Assembly: GCA_016178625.1 (NCBI GenBank)
Contig: JACOSX010000034.1
Location: 1-36,564, forward strand
DNA from: Ignavibacteria bacterium
GTDB taxonomy: Bacteria; Bacteroidota; Ignavibacteria; UBA10030; SZUA-254
Reading direction: 5' to 3'
DNA: 36,564 nucleotides
The notes beneath the pieces were generated by a model. It was not told where the DNA came from and did not search any database. It saw only the letters and a list, made by a program, of their open reading frames with translations. Position numbers and translations under genes: made by a program. Of the stretch, positions 9,155 through 17,830 are shown in pieces. Within the stretch, counting starts at the first letter, position 1. Each line of letters begins with the position of its first letter.

Positions 9155-9183
9155 TTGACTTTCAGTGACATGAGAACTATATT
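9155..9183 (+). promoter_or_regulatory. Sigma70-like promoter of the Crp/Fnr gene
   Basis: A -35 hexamer TTGACT (9155-9160) and a -10 hexamer TATATT (9178-9183) are separated by exactly 17 bases, in the 118-base gap before the Crp/Fnr-type gene. Transcription would start near 9190, leaving a leader of about 58 bases. The same hexamer pair and spacing recur at 14845-14873. Confidence 0.6.
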
Positions 9184-9247
9184 AAGTGCAAATTATTTTG
9201 AACAATAAGACTGGCTGTTACTCATTGACATTACATCGGATGCCGTT

Positions 9248-9976
9248 ATGAACCTTCCTAACATTTCCCCTCGTCAGCCACTACCTACTGATCTCGGCGA
9301 AGCGATGGAATTTATTCGCAATGTCCCATTTTTCAGCGATATTGAGGCAAACGAGCTTACCAAAATCGTTCGTGTTGGTGTGCGGAAAAAGTATAAGAAA
9401 GGAAGTATCATTCTTCTGGAGGAGGAAACGGGTGCTGCGCTCTTCGTGATCATTTCTGGCAAGGTCAAGATCGTCCGCACAGATGATGACGGCCGCGAGG
9501 TCATCTTATCGATCCTGGGCGAGAACGATTTTTTTGGAGAGATGTCGATCCTCGATGGATTGGCGCGCTCAGCGAGTGTTGTGGCGATTACGAAGGCAGA
9601 GTTATTCATGATTCACCGGAGAGACTTCTTGAAGTTGATGCAAGATGTCCCATCAGTCGCGATCTCGCTGCTGAAAGAGCTAACGATGCGTCTCCGCAAG
9701 GCAGACTCGCAAATTAAAAGCCTTTCGTTGAAAGACGCTGCGGGAAGGGTCGCGAATGTCATCCTCCAGCTTGCGGATGATATCGGAACCATCCGAAAGG
9801 GACGCGTGGAGATCGATGAATTGCCGCTCCAGCAAGATCTGGCAAACATGGCGGGCACGTCACGCGAAACAATCTCTCGAGTTGTGCACATGTTCATCAA
9901 GAAAAGTCACCTCGAATTACGGGGAAATAAACTTATCATCAACGATTACGAAAAGTTTAAGAGCTTATTCATCTAA
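9248..9976 (+). CDS. Crp/Fnr-family transcriptional regulator
   Basis: A 242-residue regulator. Residues about 25-145 form a cyclic-nucleotide-binding beta-roll, including FFGEMSILDGLARSASVVA, which matches the phosphate-binding cassette with the conserved E, R and S that contact cAMP or cGMP in Crp. A long dimerisation helix follows. Residues about 165-240 are the HTH_Crp domain, with the recognition region LANMAGTSRETISR. There are no N-terminal iron-sulphur cysteines as in Fnr. The gene has its own well-formed promoter just upstream and is followed by a PHP phosphoesterase in the same direction. Its target operons cannot be deduced from the window. Confidence 0.92.
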   Translation: MNLPNISPRQPLPTDLGEAMEFIRNVPFFSDIEANELTKIVRVGVRKKYKKGSIILLEEETGAALFVIISGKVKIVRTDDDGREVILSILGENDFFGEMSILDGLARSASVVAITKAELFMIHRRDFLKLMQDVPSVAISLLKELTMRLRKADSQIKSLSLKDAAGRVANVILQLADDIGTIRKGRVEIDELPLQQDLANMAGTSRETISRVVHMFIKKSHLELRGNKLIINDYEKFKSLFI

Positions 9977-10031
9977 CGGGCACGAAGATCCGGCAGAGAA
10001 CCGCTGGGTTACAGAAACTTTGGGGGAGTGT

Positions 10032-10859
10032 GTGGACGGAAAAGCAGATCTGCATATGCATACATCATACTCGGACGGTGCCCTCTCGCCATACGAGTTA
10101 GTCAAGAAGGCGAAAAGTGTCGGATTAAGCATCATCAGTATCACGGACCATGACAGCGTCAGCGCTCTTGATGAAGCGCAGGAGATCTCAAAGGAATTCG
10201 CTATTGAAATCATCCCAGGAACGGAACTTAGCGCAACACTCAACGGAGCCGAAATCCACATCCTTGGATACTTCATGGATTTTCACAACAAACTGTTTCT
10301 CGATTTTTTGGCGGAATCCCGTGGGGAACGCCTCAAGCGAGCTGAGCGCATTGTCAATAAGCTTAACCAGATGAATATTCCTCTGAAGATGGAATCCGTT
10401 CTCGCAAATACAACCGGCGATTCCGTCGGTCGACCCCACATCGCCAATGCTCTCGTCAATGAAGGTCATGCCCAATCGTATCATCAAGCCTTTAGTAAAT
10501 ATATCGGCAATGGGCGCCCTGCGTTCGAAAAAAAAGCAGAATGTTCGCCGGAAGAAATCGTACGGATCATTAATCAGGCGGGAGGTCTGTCGTTCCTTGC
10601 TCATCCCGGCCATTCGGTGAGTGATACATTACTTTTCCAGACTATTAAAGCTGGGGTTGATGGCATTGAGGTCGTTCATCCCAGTCACACACCCGATCTT
10701 GTGCGGTATTATCGCGGCATTGTGAACGAATACTGCCTGCTTGAAAGCGGCGGTTCGGATTTTCACGGCGGTCAGAAGGGGGATGAACATCTTCTCGGAT
10801 CGATCGGTATTCCTGTTTCTACCGTTGACATCATGCGACGTCGGCTGTTCTCCAACTAA
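10032..10859 (+). CDS. PHP-domain phosphoesterase (RNase AM / YciV-like)
   Basis: A PHP-family metal-dependent phosphoesterase of about 275 residues. The metal-binding motifs are in order: [12 protein letters not shown] at the N-terminus, ITDHDS, PGTELSA, the EIHILGYF segment, FLAHPGHS, and the C-terminal SGGSDFHG. This set and length match the PHP proteins related to YciV (RNase AM, which removes 5' nucleotides and degrades short oligonucleotides); other PHP members are histidinol-phosphate phosphatases. The frame stays open upstream into the Crp/Fnr gene. I chose GTG at 10032 because it sits directly before the first motif and has GGGGGAG just upstream, though the spacing is short; TTG at 10020 is an alternative. 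Confidence 0.82.
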   Translation: MDGKADLHMHTSYSDGALSPYELVKKAKSVGLSIISITDHDSVSALDEAQEISKEFAIEIIPGTELSATLNGAEIHILGYFMDFHNKLFLDFLAESRGERLKRAERIVNKLNQMNIPLKMESVLANTTGDSVGRPHIANALVNEGHAQSYHQAFSKYIGNGRPAFEKKAECSPEEIVRIINQAGGLSFLAHPGHSVSDTLLFQTIKAGVDGIEVVHPSHTPDLVRYYRGIVNEYCLLESGGSDFHGGQKGDEHLLGSIGIPVSTVDIMRRRLFSN

Positions 10860-10903
10860 GTACCCCGGTTAATCTCCTAAGCTTCAGTGAACATATATTC
10901 TCT

Positions 10904-11383
10904 ATGGTGAATATGGTAGAAGGACAGCTCTCCGCAGCTCCGTATAGCTTTGGTATTGTAGTGAGTCGGTTCAATGATTTTATCACGAAACGACTGCTGG
11001 ACGGAGCGCTTGACTGTCTACGAAGACACGGAGCGCAGGAGAAATTGATCGATGTCGTAAAGTGCCCCGGTGCATTTGAGATCCCGCAAATTGCCCAGAC
11101 GCTTGTCGCGTCCAGCAAATATGACGCTGTGATTTGTCTCGGGTGCATTATTCGAGGCGACACTCCCCATTTCGATTACATTGCCAACGCTGTCAGTGTG
11201 GGTGTGGGTCGTGTGGCGCTAGAATCACGGAAGCCAGTAATCTTTGGCGTGCTGACTACCGATTCACTGGAGCAGGCAATTGAACGTGCAGGTGCTAAGG
11301 GCGGCAATAAGGGATGGGAAGCCGCGATGGCAGCAATTGAGCTTGCCGATCTTCAGAAAAAGATCTCTTCCAAGGAAAAATAA
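10904..11383 (+). CDS. ribH: 6,7-dimethyl-8-ribityllumazine synthase
   Basis: A 159-residue protein of standard length that condenses 5-amino-6-ribitylamino-uracil with 3,4-dihydroxybutanone phosphate, the penultimate step of riboflavin synthesis. Diagnostic segments are [10 protein letters not shown] at the substrate site, [10 protein letters not shown], and [18 protein letters not shown] with catalytic H89, then [12 protein letters not shown] and [16 protein letters not shown] codons at 10904 and 10913 are both possible; the family N-terminus does not decide. The other rib genes are not present, and the 44-base upstream gap is too short for an FMN riboswitch, so this copy appears to be expressed with its neighbours. 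Confidence 0.96.
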   Translation: MVNMVEGQLSAAPYSFGIVVSRFNDFITKRLLDGALDCLRRHGAQEKLIDVVKCPGAFEIPQIAQTLVASSKYDAVICLGCIIRGDTPHFDYIANAVSVGVGRVALESRKPVIFGVLTTDSLEQAIERAGAKGGNKGWEAAMAAIELADLQKKISSKEK

Positions 11384-11408
11384 TGTCGTGACGACGAGGT
11401 AGAATGTA

Positions 11409-13682
11409 GTGCGTGTGTGCTGGGTGATGGTGTTGATGAGTTTAGGGGGAATGAGTGCTTCGGCAGGTGTCGGTGAGTGGAAGACGTACACCGCGAAGCG
11501 CGACGTGCGCGATCTTGCCGCAGACACTGAGGGAGTCGTTTGGGTTGCAACGAGTGGCGGGATGTTCTCCTATCGATTTACCGACAGTACCTTTTCAGAA
11601 TATACCACCTCTGATGGCTTACGAACAAACGACCTCACGGCCATTACAACAGATAGCCGGGGAACAATCTGGATCGGTGCAGCAAACGGTTTTATTCACC
11701 GTTATCACCCCAACACAAAAACATGGGAGTACATTGCAGATATTGCTCTTCGCACTGATCCTAACAAACGCATCAACGGATTACAGGCTGTCGGTGATAC
11801 GCTGTTCATTCTCTCCGAGATCGGTGTATCGTTGTACTCCGTCTCTAAGCAAGAGTTCATCGCGACCTACTCGCGCTTCGGTTCTGGACTGAACCAGTTC
11901 ACTGGAAGTATTACCGCATTGAAAATCTTCAATGGGACCCTCTGGGTCGGAACGCGCAACGGTCTTGCGTCGACTCCGATCATCAATCCCAATCCTTCTG
12001 CGCCCGAATCGTGGCAAGTGTACACGACAGCGCGAGGATTACCGTCGAGTAACATCACGGGCATCGAAGTCCTAAATGATATTCTTTACGTTGGAACATC
12101 CGCGGGAGTTGTCTATTATTCTGGATCAGTCTGGAACAGTGTCTCAGGGACTTTAGGGTTGAATATCGAAGACATATCCTATGATCCCGGTTGTCTTCTC
12201 TGTGCTACCGTGATACCACCTACGGTGGCTTTCGTTACATCTTCTGAACTTGGAGCTATTCTCGACACTGATCTCGTTCGCCTTTCCTCGCTCACCCCTC
12301 CTTCAGCTCTCACTTCAATTTCAATCAAGGGTGGTGTAGCGATCGGAACTCAGGCGCATGGCATCATGATTTACGCTGAGACAGCGTTGGTTTCAAAAGC
12401 TCCTCCCGGCCCTCCATCCAACAAATTTGTTAGCATCGCTGTTGACCAACGAGGTGTACTGTGGTCGGGTACAGGGAGATCTAACGGCGATGGTTTCATG
12501 AGTGTTGACGGAAACGTATGGAGGTCATACACTGTCGCCCAAGATGCGCGCTTGAGATCCAATGATTATTACAAGGTCAGCATCGGGAAAGACAATGCGA
12601 AGTGGGTGAGCAGTTGGGGTAGTGGTATCGCACTGCTGGATGATGGCGGAACGGTTCGCAGAGTCTTCAATACCACCAATGGCTTGCCGCCGACTGCAGC
12701 TCAAGGTGATCCATTCATCGTTGTGGGCGGCATTGCGACTGACCAGGATGGTGTCACCTGGATAACGAACCGTACAGGTCTCGGCGACACGGCACTCACC
12801 AAATTTTATTCGGATTCATCATTGCGTTATGTTGTTGGGTTACCGATGAGAAATCCGGCAAATGTTTTCACCGATGTGGTTATTGATAACTACGGAACCA
12901 AATGGTTTGCCAACTCCAGTCGGTTCGAGCCTGAGCCGCCGATCGGTTTTTTTTACTATAATGAGCGTTTTGCTCTACCAGGTACGGTCAACGGTTGGGG
13001 GAAACTCACTGCGTCAGATGGATTAACAAGCAATCAGGTCAAGTCAGTCGCGGTCGATCATGATGGCGACGTGTGGGTTGGTTCTGAGCAAGGGATCTCC
13101 ATTATCCTCAATCCGCGAAGTCCCCGTAGTCAGATTGCATCATATCATCCACTGCGAGACCAAATTATCCAAGAAATCGTGGTTGACGCGCTGAACAATA
13201 AATGGGTGGCGACCAAACAAGGTGTCTTCGTGCTCTCCTCCGACGGAACATCCATCCTTGACCAGTATACTGTGGGGAACACCGCAGGGAAATTGCTTGA
13301 TGATGATGTTGCCTCTATTGCCATTAACCACAGTAACGGCACAGTCTATTTCGGGACTGAGAAAGGTCTTTCTAGTGTCACAACTTCTTCGGTGACGCCA
13401 AATCGATCGTTCAATGGGCTCACATTTGCTCCGAACCCATATTATCTTCCCTCCTTAGTCCCATTGAGCGTCAGCGGATTGGTTGCCGGATCGTCGCTGA
13501 AGATCCTATCGATTGATGGGAATCTCGTGAAAGAGATTCGAACGCCGGGTGGAAGAGTCGGCTTCTGGGATGGTAGGAATGAAAAAGGTGATCTCGTCGC
13601 AACTGCCGTCTATCTGGTAGTTGCGTTTTCAGAGGATGGGAGTAAAGTTGCCACAGGGAAGGTTGCCGTTGTGCGACGGTGA
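11409..13682 (+). CDS. PorZ-like two-propeller secreted protein with type IX secretion-like C-terminal domain
   Basis: A 757-residue exported protein with a signal peptide (MRVCWVMVLMSLGGMSASA). About ten two-component-regulator-type propeller repeats follow, each reading roughly V-x-x-I-A-x-D-xx-G-x-x-W-V-G-T-xx-G, for instance TAITTDSRGTIWIGAANG and KSVAVDHDGDVWVGSEQG. The first ~130 residues (GEWKTYTAKRDVRDLA, GGMFSYRF, ISDIA-like turns) resemble the N-terminal propeller of PorZ, part of the type IX secretion attachment complex, and the length also fits. The last ~85 residues (FAPNPYYLP ... WDGRNEKGDLVATAVYLV ... VATGKVAVVRR) form a beta-sandwich of the T9SS/FlgD-like sorting type. It starts with GTG 25 bases after ribH. 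A generic T9SS cargo protein is the alternative. Confidence 0.7.
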   Translation: MRVCWVMVLMSLGGMSASAGVGEWKTYTAKRDVRDLAADTEGVVWVATSGGMFSYRFTDSTFSEYTTSDGLRTNDLTAITTDSRGTIWIGAANGFIHRYHPNTKTWEYIADIALRTDPNKRINGLQAVGDTLFILSEIGVSLYSVSKQEFIATYSRFGSGLNQFTGSITALKIFNGTLWVGTRNGLASTPIINPNPSAPESWQVYTTARGLPSSNITGIEVLNDILYVGTSAGVVYYSGSVWNSVSGTLGLNIEDISYDPGCLLCATVIPPTVAFVTSSELGAILDTDLVRLSSLTPPSALTSISIKGGVAIGTQAHGIMIYAETALVSKAPPGPPSNKFVSIAVDQRGVLWSGTGRSNGDGFMSVDGNVWRSYTVAQDARLRSNDYYKVSIGKDNAKWVSSWGSGIALLDDGGTVRRVFNTTNGLPPTAAQGDPFIVVGGIATDQDGVTWITNRTGLGDTALTKFYSDSSLRYVVGLPMRNPANVFTDVVIDNYGTKWFANSSRFEPEPPIGFFYYNERFALPGTVNGWGKLTASDGLTSNQVKSVAVDHDGDVWVGSEQGISIILNPRSPRSQIASYHPLRDQIIQEIVVDALNNKWVATKQGVFVLSSDGTSILDQYTVGNTAGKLLDDDVASIAINHSNGTVYFGTEKGLSSVTTSSVTPNRSFNGLTFAPNPYYLPSLVPLSVSGLVAGSSLKILSIDGNLVKEIRTPGGRVGFWDGRNEKGDLVATAVYLVVAFSEDGSKVATGKVAVVRR

Positions 13683-13771
13683 TCGCGCCCTTGATTACGA
13701 CATCGTTTATATGAATATAAGTTTCGCGTAATTCTAATCCACAATCCACTTTTACGAAGGAAGAACTGCCT

Positions 13772-14062
13772 ATGGACACTATTGATACAGTTCAGGAAAA
13801 CATTTTCTCTCGGAGAATCCGCGCCGGTAAACGGACCTATTTCTTCGACGTGAAGGCGACGAAGTCCGCCAAGGATTTTTATGTCATCATTACGGAGAGT
13901 CGCCGCGTGAGCGAGGAGAAGTATGAAAAGCACAAACTCTTTCTCTACAAAGAGGACTTCAAGAAATTCGTCGACGCGCTAGCGGAGACTGTGAACCATG
14001 TTGAGAAAGAGCTGCTAGAGAAGCTCACGGTAGAGACCATCGACAGACCAGTGGAAGTATAG
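13772..14062 (+). CDS. PUR-family nucleic-acid-binding protein (DUF3276)
   Basis: A 96-residue protein with the single PUR-repeat fold of bacterial Pur-alpha relatives. The pattern is an N-terminal strand (IFSRRIRAGKRTYFFDVKAT), a second strand (DFYVIITESRR), a basic turn with EKHKLFLYKEDF, and a C-terminal amphipathic helix (FVDALAETVNHVEKELLEK). Homologues are typical of Bacteroidetes and relatives and of spirochaetes, where they bind single-stranded DNA or RNA and can regulate gene expression. GAAGGAAG lies 11 bases before the ATG. It stands alone between the PorZ-like gene and a degraded glycosyltransferase. The nucleic-acid target here is unknown. Confidence 0.87.
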   Translation: MDTIDTVQENIFSRRIRAGKRTYFFDVKATKSAKDFYVIITESRRVSEEKYEKHKLFLYKEDFKKFVDALAETVNHVEKELLEKLTVETIDRPVEV

Positions 14063-14134
14063 CTCCATTGTGGGAAGATTTCTTGGCTGATACTCTGGAA
14101 GCGACGCTTACGCGTCCATGGGATCGGCCAAAGT

Positions 14135-14807
14135 ATGAACATGGCATAGAATCTATCTGTAAGGGCGGTAATCATCAATTATCGCACACCTGATCTGACG
14201 GAGGGGGGAAGCGCGTTCATTCCGCCGATTCTATCCGACGGTGCCGCTGCTGCTGATCGATAACGGCTCCCACGGTGAGAGTATATCTAAGGTAAAGAAG
14301 CTTCAGGAAGAAATCCCTGAGCATACTACAGTTCTTTTCAACGATCGGAACATCCATCATGGTCCCGCCATGGATCAAGCATTGCATCAGCTTGCATCAC
14401 CGAACATTCTCTTGCTTGATTCGGACTGTGAAGTTAGGGATGGCGGTTTTATTGAAGCGATGACAGCCCTCCTCAGTCAGTATGGGGAGAGCTACATCAT
14501 TGGGAAGCGCATTTTTATGAACAGACGAGGCTTCGATGTGGAGGAAAGCGCAAACGCCATCCCTTATATCCGTCCAATGTGCATGATGGTGCGGCGCGAA
14601 TACTACCTGACTCTCCCCAAATTCCAGAAGCACGGGACCACCTGTCTTGAGAATATGAAAGCCGCCGTGCAGCGCGGATTTGTGCTTCTTCACTTTCCGA
14701 TCGAAGACTATATTCACCACGAAGGCCGCGGGACAGCTGGCAAGTTTGGGTACCAACTCGGGTGGAGAGGAAAGTTGAATTATCTGTTGAACAGATTTGG
14801 AATTTAG
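14135..14807 (+). pseudogene. Family 2-type glycosyltransferase, broken by a nonsense codon and a frameshift in a G6 tract
   Basis: The C-terminal part is an open frame from GTG 14241 to 14807 (PLLLIDNGSHGE, LLLDSDCEVRDGGF with a DxD-like metal site, ENMKAAVQRGF, HHEGRGTAGKFGY), a GT-A glycosyltransferase. It lacks the first strand of the fold. That strand (VRAVIINYRTPDLTE) is found immediately upstream at 14159-14203, in another frame. Removing one G from the six-G run at 14203-14208 joins the two into RTPDLTEGEARSFRRFYPTVP. Further upstream, ATG codons at 14135 and 14141 are in frame with the N-terminal part but are separated from it by TAG at 14147-14149; no start codon lies after that TAG. 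Two lesions suggest a pseudogene; sequencing error or phase variation at the G tract is possible. Confidence 0.72.
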
Positions 14808-14844
14808 TCTGTGCCTCTCGATCCTCGAGGGTAAGGTCGTTTCC

Positions 14845-14873
14845 TTGACTCTCGCTCCATTATTTTCTATATT
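14845..14873 (+). promoter_or_regulatory. Sigma70-like promoter of the DUF177-rpmF-plsX-fab operon
   Basis: TTGACT (14845-14850) and TATATT (14868-14873) are spaced by 17 bases in the 114-base gap before the DUF177 gene, giving a leader of about 55 bases. Both hexamers and the spacing are identical to the pair at 9155-9183. It is not the Bacteroidetes-type TTTG/TAnnTTTG promoter. Confidence 0.62.
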
Positions 14874-14933
14874 ATTGATGTTTTTAATGAAAATGGATTG
14901 ATTTTAAGCGAATAAGTAGGGGTGGAGCTGGAT

Positions 14934-15458
14934 ATGAAACCCGAGAAAAAGAATGAAGAACTTAAAATTCGCATATCCGGGCTCTCCAACGGTCTGCATG
15001 ATTATCGCTTCTCAGCCGATCCCTCAGCGATAGGTCTTGAGAACAATTTTAACAAACCGGTTGAGGTTGATGCACATCTTGACAAAACCTCTCGCCAACT
15101 TTACCTGACCGTTGATATCCGGACATCGGCACATTTCGAATGTGATCGCTCTCTCGATGAATTTGAACAGCCATTGACAGCTCATTTCAACATGTTCTTC
15201 GTTTATGATGAGCTTGAAGCTGATAAGTATCCACCTGATGAGGTTCATGTTATCGCGCCAGATACCGTTTCTCTGGATCTAACCAAGGACATCCGAGAGA
15301 TGGTGCTGCTATCGGTCCCGTTGAAGTTGCTGTGCAGAGAGAACTGCAAAGGACTGTGTCCGCAATGTGGAACAAATTGGAATCACGAGTCGTGTGATTG
15401 CAAAGAGGAAGTCAGTGACCCGCGATGGAGCGGGTTAAAAGATTTATTGGACAAATGA
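14934..15458 (+). CDS. DUF177 / YceD-family protein
   Basis: A 174-residue protein of the DUF177 (YceD) family, which sits almost universally directly before rpmF and has been linked to ribosome or 23S rRNA assembly. The N-terminal half is beta-rich (KIRISGLSNGLHDYRF, VEVDAHLDKT). The C-terminal half carries the family signature: LLSVPLKLLCRENCKGLCPQCGTN with a run of cysteines likely to bind zinc, then CDC and a final DPRW-x-xLKDLL motif. A GTG at 14922 is in frame, but ATG at 14934 is preceded by GGGGTGGAG at proper spacing, so I start there. First gene of the long fatty-acid operon. Confidence 0.9.
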   Translation: MKPEKKNEELKIRISGLSNGLHDYRFSADPSAIGLENNFNKPVEVDAHLDKTSRQLYLTVDIRTSAHFECDRSLDEFEQPLTAHFNMFFVYDELEADKYPPDEVHVIAPDTVSLDLTKDIREMVLLSVPLKLLCRENCKGLCPQCGTNWNHESCDCKEEVSDPRWSGLKDLLDK

Positions 15459-15479
15459 TAATAACGAGGAACAACACCA

Positions 15480-15662
15480 ATGCCTAATCCAAAACGCCGA
15501 CATTCGAAATCCCGTGGGGCGAAGCGCCGCACACATTACAAAGCGGTAAAACCATCACTTGCCGAATGTCCTAATTGCCACGAACAAAAACTCCTGCACC
15601 GCGCATGCCCTAATTGTGGGTATTACCACGGGCGCTCGATCATTATTCCCAAAGAGTCGTAA
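15480..15662 (+). CDS. rpmF: 50S ribosomal protein L32
   Basis: A 60-residue basic protein with the universal L32 start PNPKRRHSKSRGAKRRTHYK and a C-terminal zinc ribbon, CPNCHEQKLLHRACPNCGYYHGR, with two CxxC pairs (the zinc-binding form of L32). An ACGAGGA ribosome-binding site lies upstream of the ATG, 21 bases after the DUF177 stop. The adjacent DUF177 and plsX genes are the conserved neighbourhood linking ribosome and membrane lipid synthesis. In bacteria with two L32 copies the cysteine-free form is induced by zinc starvation; only this zinc form is seen here. Confidence 0.97.
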   Translation: MPNPKRRHSKSRGAKRRTHYKAVKPSLAECPNCHEQKLLHRACPNCGYYHGRSIIIPKES

Positions 15663-15759
15663 GGTTGCCTTGAGGGCAATTCCTTGTGAAGATCACAGCG
15701 TATCGGGCTCGGAGAGACCGTTCATCGCATAAGCATCCAGAAGTTCACTTGTCATTCCG

Positions 15760-16785
15760 TTGAAAGCTGAGCAGTCACACATACGGATTGCTGTTGATGC
15801 TATGGGGGGCGATTACGCGCCTCACAATGTGATTGCAGGAGCGATCGACGCGTTGCGTGAGACCAACAATCGGTTTGAAGTCCTCTTTGTGGGACCTCAG
15901 TCGATCGTGAACGCTGAGCTCAGTCCCGTCCAATACAACGGATTTACCTATCAGGTGATCGATGCCTCACAGGTAGTGGATATGCATGACTCTGCGATAG
16001 CCGCTCTCAAACAGAAACGTAACTCCTCTATTACTGTGGGGCTGGCTCTCCATAAAGAAGGTAGAGCTGACGCCTTCGTGAGTGCGGGACATTCCGGTGC
16101 CGTGATGTCGACGTCCACATTAATACTCGGGCGCATCGAAGGAATCGGGCGACCTACCATCGGCGCTTTCTTTCCAAGTGAACGGGGCGTGTGTCTCCTT
16201 CTTGATGCCGGCGCCAATGTCGATTGCAAGCCACAGCACCTCTATGAATTTGCCGTTATGGGATCTATCTACACCAGCGAGATGTTCCACGTCAAGAATC
16301 CCACAGTCGGCTTGTTGAACATTGGTGAAGAAGAGTCAAAAGGCAATGAGGTTGTTAAGGAAGCCCATAAACTCCTCCAGCAAAGTAATCTAAACTTTAT
16401 CGGTAATGTGGAAGGTCGTGATATCTTGCAAGGGAAAGCTCATGTGGTTGTCTGCGATGGCTTTGTTGGCAATGTCATGTTGAAGTTTGGTGAGAGCATT
16501 CCAGGATTTTTCAAGAGCCGAATGAAACAAGTGATGAAAAAGAGTTTGTTAATGAAATTGGTCGGCGCTCTTACTCGCAGTACATTACGGGCAGCGTTGA
16601 AGAGTATGGACTATGAAGAATACGGCGGTGTGCCAATTCTCGGTGTGAACGGCGTCTCGATCATCGGACACGGGAAATCAACACCGAAGGCGATCAAGAA
16701 TATGGTTCTCAAAGCGGAAGAGATGGTACAGAAAAAAATCAACCATCATATCCAGGAAGCACTAGCAGGAGCAGCCCACGCATGA
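15760..16785 (+). CDS. plsX: Phosphate acyltransferase PlsX
   Basis: A 341-residue enzyme that converts acyl-ACP and phosphate to acyl-phosphate, the donor for PlsY in phosphatidic acid synthesis. Family hallmarks are IAVDAMGGDYAP at the N-terminus, SAGHSGAVMS, LLLDAGANVDCKP, LNIGEEESKGNE and CDGFVGNVMLK. The frame opens at a TAA at 15730-15732 and the only usual start before the first motif is TTG at 15760, giving normal length; no strong ribosome-binding site is evident. A 97-base gap separates it from rpmF. The 3' end overlaps fabH by four bases (ATGA), so these two are translationally coupled. Confidence 0.96.
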   Translation: MKAEQSHIRIAVDAMGGDYAPHNVIAGAIDALRETNNRFEVLFVGPQSIVNAELSPVQYNGFTYQVIDASQVVDMHDSAIAALKQKRNSSITVGLALHKEGRADAFVSAGHSGAVMSTSTLILGRIEGIGRPTIGAFFPSERGVCLLLDAGANVDCKPQHLYEFAVMGSIYTSEMFHVKNPTVGLLNIGEEESKGNEVVKEAHKLLQQSNLNFIGNVEGRDILQGKAHVVVCDGFVGNVMLKFGESIPGFFKSRMKQVMKKSLLMKLVGALTRSTLRAALKSMDYEEYGGVPILGVNGVSIIGHGKSTPKAIKNMVLKAEEMVQKKINHHIQEALAGAAHA

Positions 16786-17804
16786 ATAATTCCAACGGAC
16801 GTATTCGCGCAGCAATCACTGCTGTAGGGCATTACTTCCCTGAGAAGATTCTGTCCAATGCCGATTTCGAGAAGATGGTTGATACAACGGATGAATGGAT
16901 TCGGACGAGGACTGGCATCCGCGAGCGGCGCATTCTCGAGCATGGTGCCACATCTGACCTCGGTGCGAAGGCGACTGAGATGCTTCTGAAGAACCGCGGC
17001 ATGGATGCTGAAGAAATTGAAGTAATCATTGTTGCTACTGTTACGCCGGATATGATGTTTCCACCGACCGCGTGCATTATTCAGGAAAAAATCGGTGCCA
17101 GGCGGGCATGGGGGTTCGACCTCTCTGCCGCGTGCTCAGGATTTGTTTTCGCATTGGCAGTGGGTCGACAGCTCATTGAGACCGGATCCCACAAGAATGT
17201 GCTCGTTGTCGGTGCCGATAAGATGAGTTCTATTACCGACTACACCGATCGCAATAATTGTATTCTCTTTGGTGATGCGGGCGCAGCCGTGTTGCTCGAG
17301 CCGACCGGTGAGCCTGATGTCGGATTGATCGATCAAGTTCTCTATTGCGATGGATCGGGTGGAAAGTATCTTTACATGGCGGGCGGGGGCAGTCTTCACC
17401 CACCAACGCATGAAACCGTCGATAAGAAGATGCATTACATTTTTCAAGACGGTAAGTCTGTCTTCAAGGTTGCAGTGATTGGGATGGCGGATGTCTCTGC
17501 TGAAATCATGCAGCGCAACAATCTGACGGGTAACGACGTTGATTACCTTGTTCCGCATCAGGCGAACCTGCGTATCATCGATGCGTGCCGCGAGCGCATG
17601 GGAATCGATCCATCCAAAGTCATGATCAACATCGATAAGTATGGTAACACGACAGCTGCGACGATTCCATTGTGCCTTTCTGAGTGGTGGCATTGTGGAA
17701 AGTTGAAACGTGGGCACACACTCGTTCTTTCAAGTTTTGGTGCCGGTTATACATGGGGCGCAATCCTATTAAAGTGGGCGTTTGATAATCCTAACAAATC
17801 TTAA
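16782..17804 (+). CDS. fabH: Beta-ketoacyl-ACP synthase III
   Basis: A 340-residue initiating condensing enzyme that joins an acyl-CoA starter to malonyl-ACP. The catalytic triad is visible: C118 in DLSAACSGFVFAL, H259 in VPHQANLRI and N289 in DKYGNTTAAT. The N-terminal DEWIRTRTGIRERR is the CoA-contact segment typical of FabH. It overlaps plsX by four bases, as in many bacteria, connecting initiation of fatty-acid synthesis to phospholipid assembly. Substrate preference (acetyl or branched starter) cannot be read with confidence. Confidence 0.96.
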   Translation: MNNSNGRIRAAITAVGHYFPEKILSNADFEKMVDTTDEWIRTRTGIRERRILEHGATSDLGAKATEMLLKNRGMDAEEIEVIIVATVTPDMMFPPTACIIQEKIGARRAWGFDLSAACSGFVFALAVGRQLIETGSHKNVLVVGADKMSSITDYTDRNNCILFGDAGAAVLLEPTGEPDVGLIDQVLYCDGSGGKYLYMAGGGSLHPPTHETVDKKMHYIFQDGKSVFKVAVIGMADVSAEIMQRNNLTGNDVDYLVPHQANLRIIDACRERMGIDPSKVMINIDKYGNTTAATIPLCLSEWWHCGKLKRGHTLVLSSFGAGYTWGAILLKWAFDNPNKS

Positions 17805-17830
17805 TTGTAAATCACGCGGTAGGAGGATTT

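Noticed and set aside
10860-10903. Possible FMN riboswitch before ribH
   Set aside because: The gap is 44 bases, much shorter than the ~140-base RFN element, and no conserved stem sequence is seen.
13691-13721. TTGATT and TATAAG pair before the PUR gene as a promoter
   Set aside because: The spacing of 19 bases is poor and no better pair was found; a promoter must exist but I cannot place it.
14815-14831. Hairpin with CTCGA-TCC-TCGAG core after the glycosyltransferase
   Set aside because: The stem is only about seven pairs including one G-T pair and no T tract follows, so an intrinsic terminator is not supported.
15663-15759. TTGCC...GGCAA repeat after rpmF as a terminator
   Set aside because: A five-pair stem without a T tract is too weak, and the DUF177-rpmF-plsX linkage suggests read-through.
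16782-17804. fabH as a possible chalcone or stilbene synthase-like enzyme
   Set aside because: The C118-H259-N289 triad, the RTRTGIRERR segment and the plsX/fabD neighbourhood are those of FabH.
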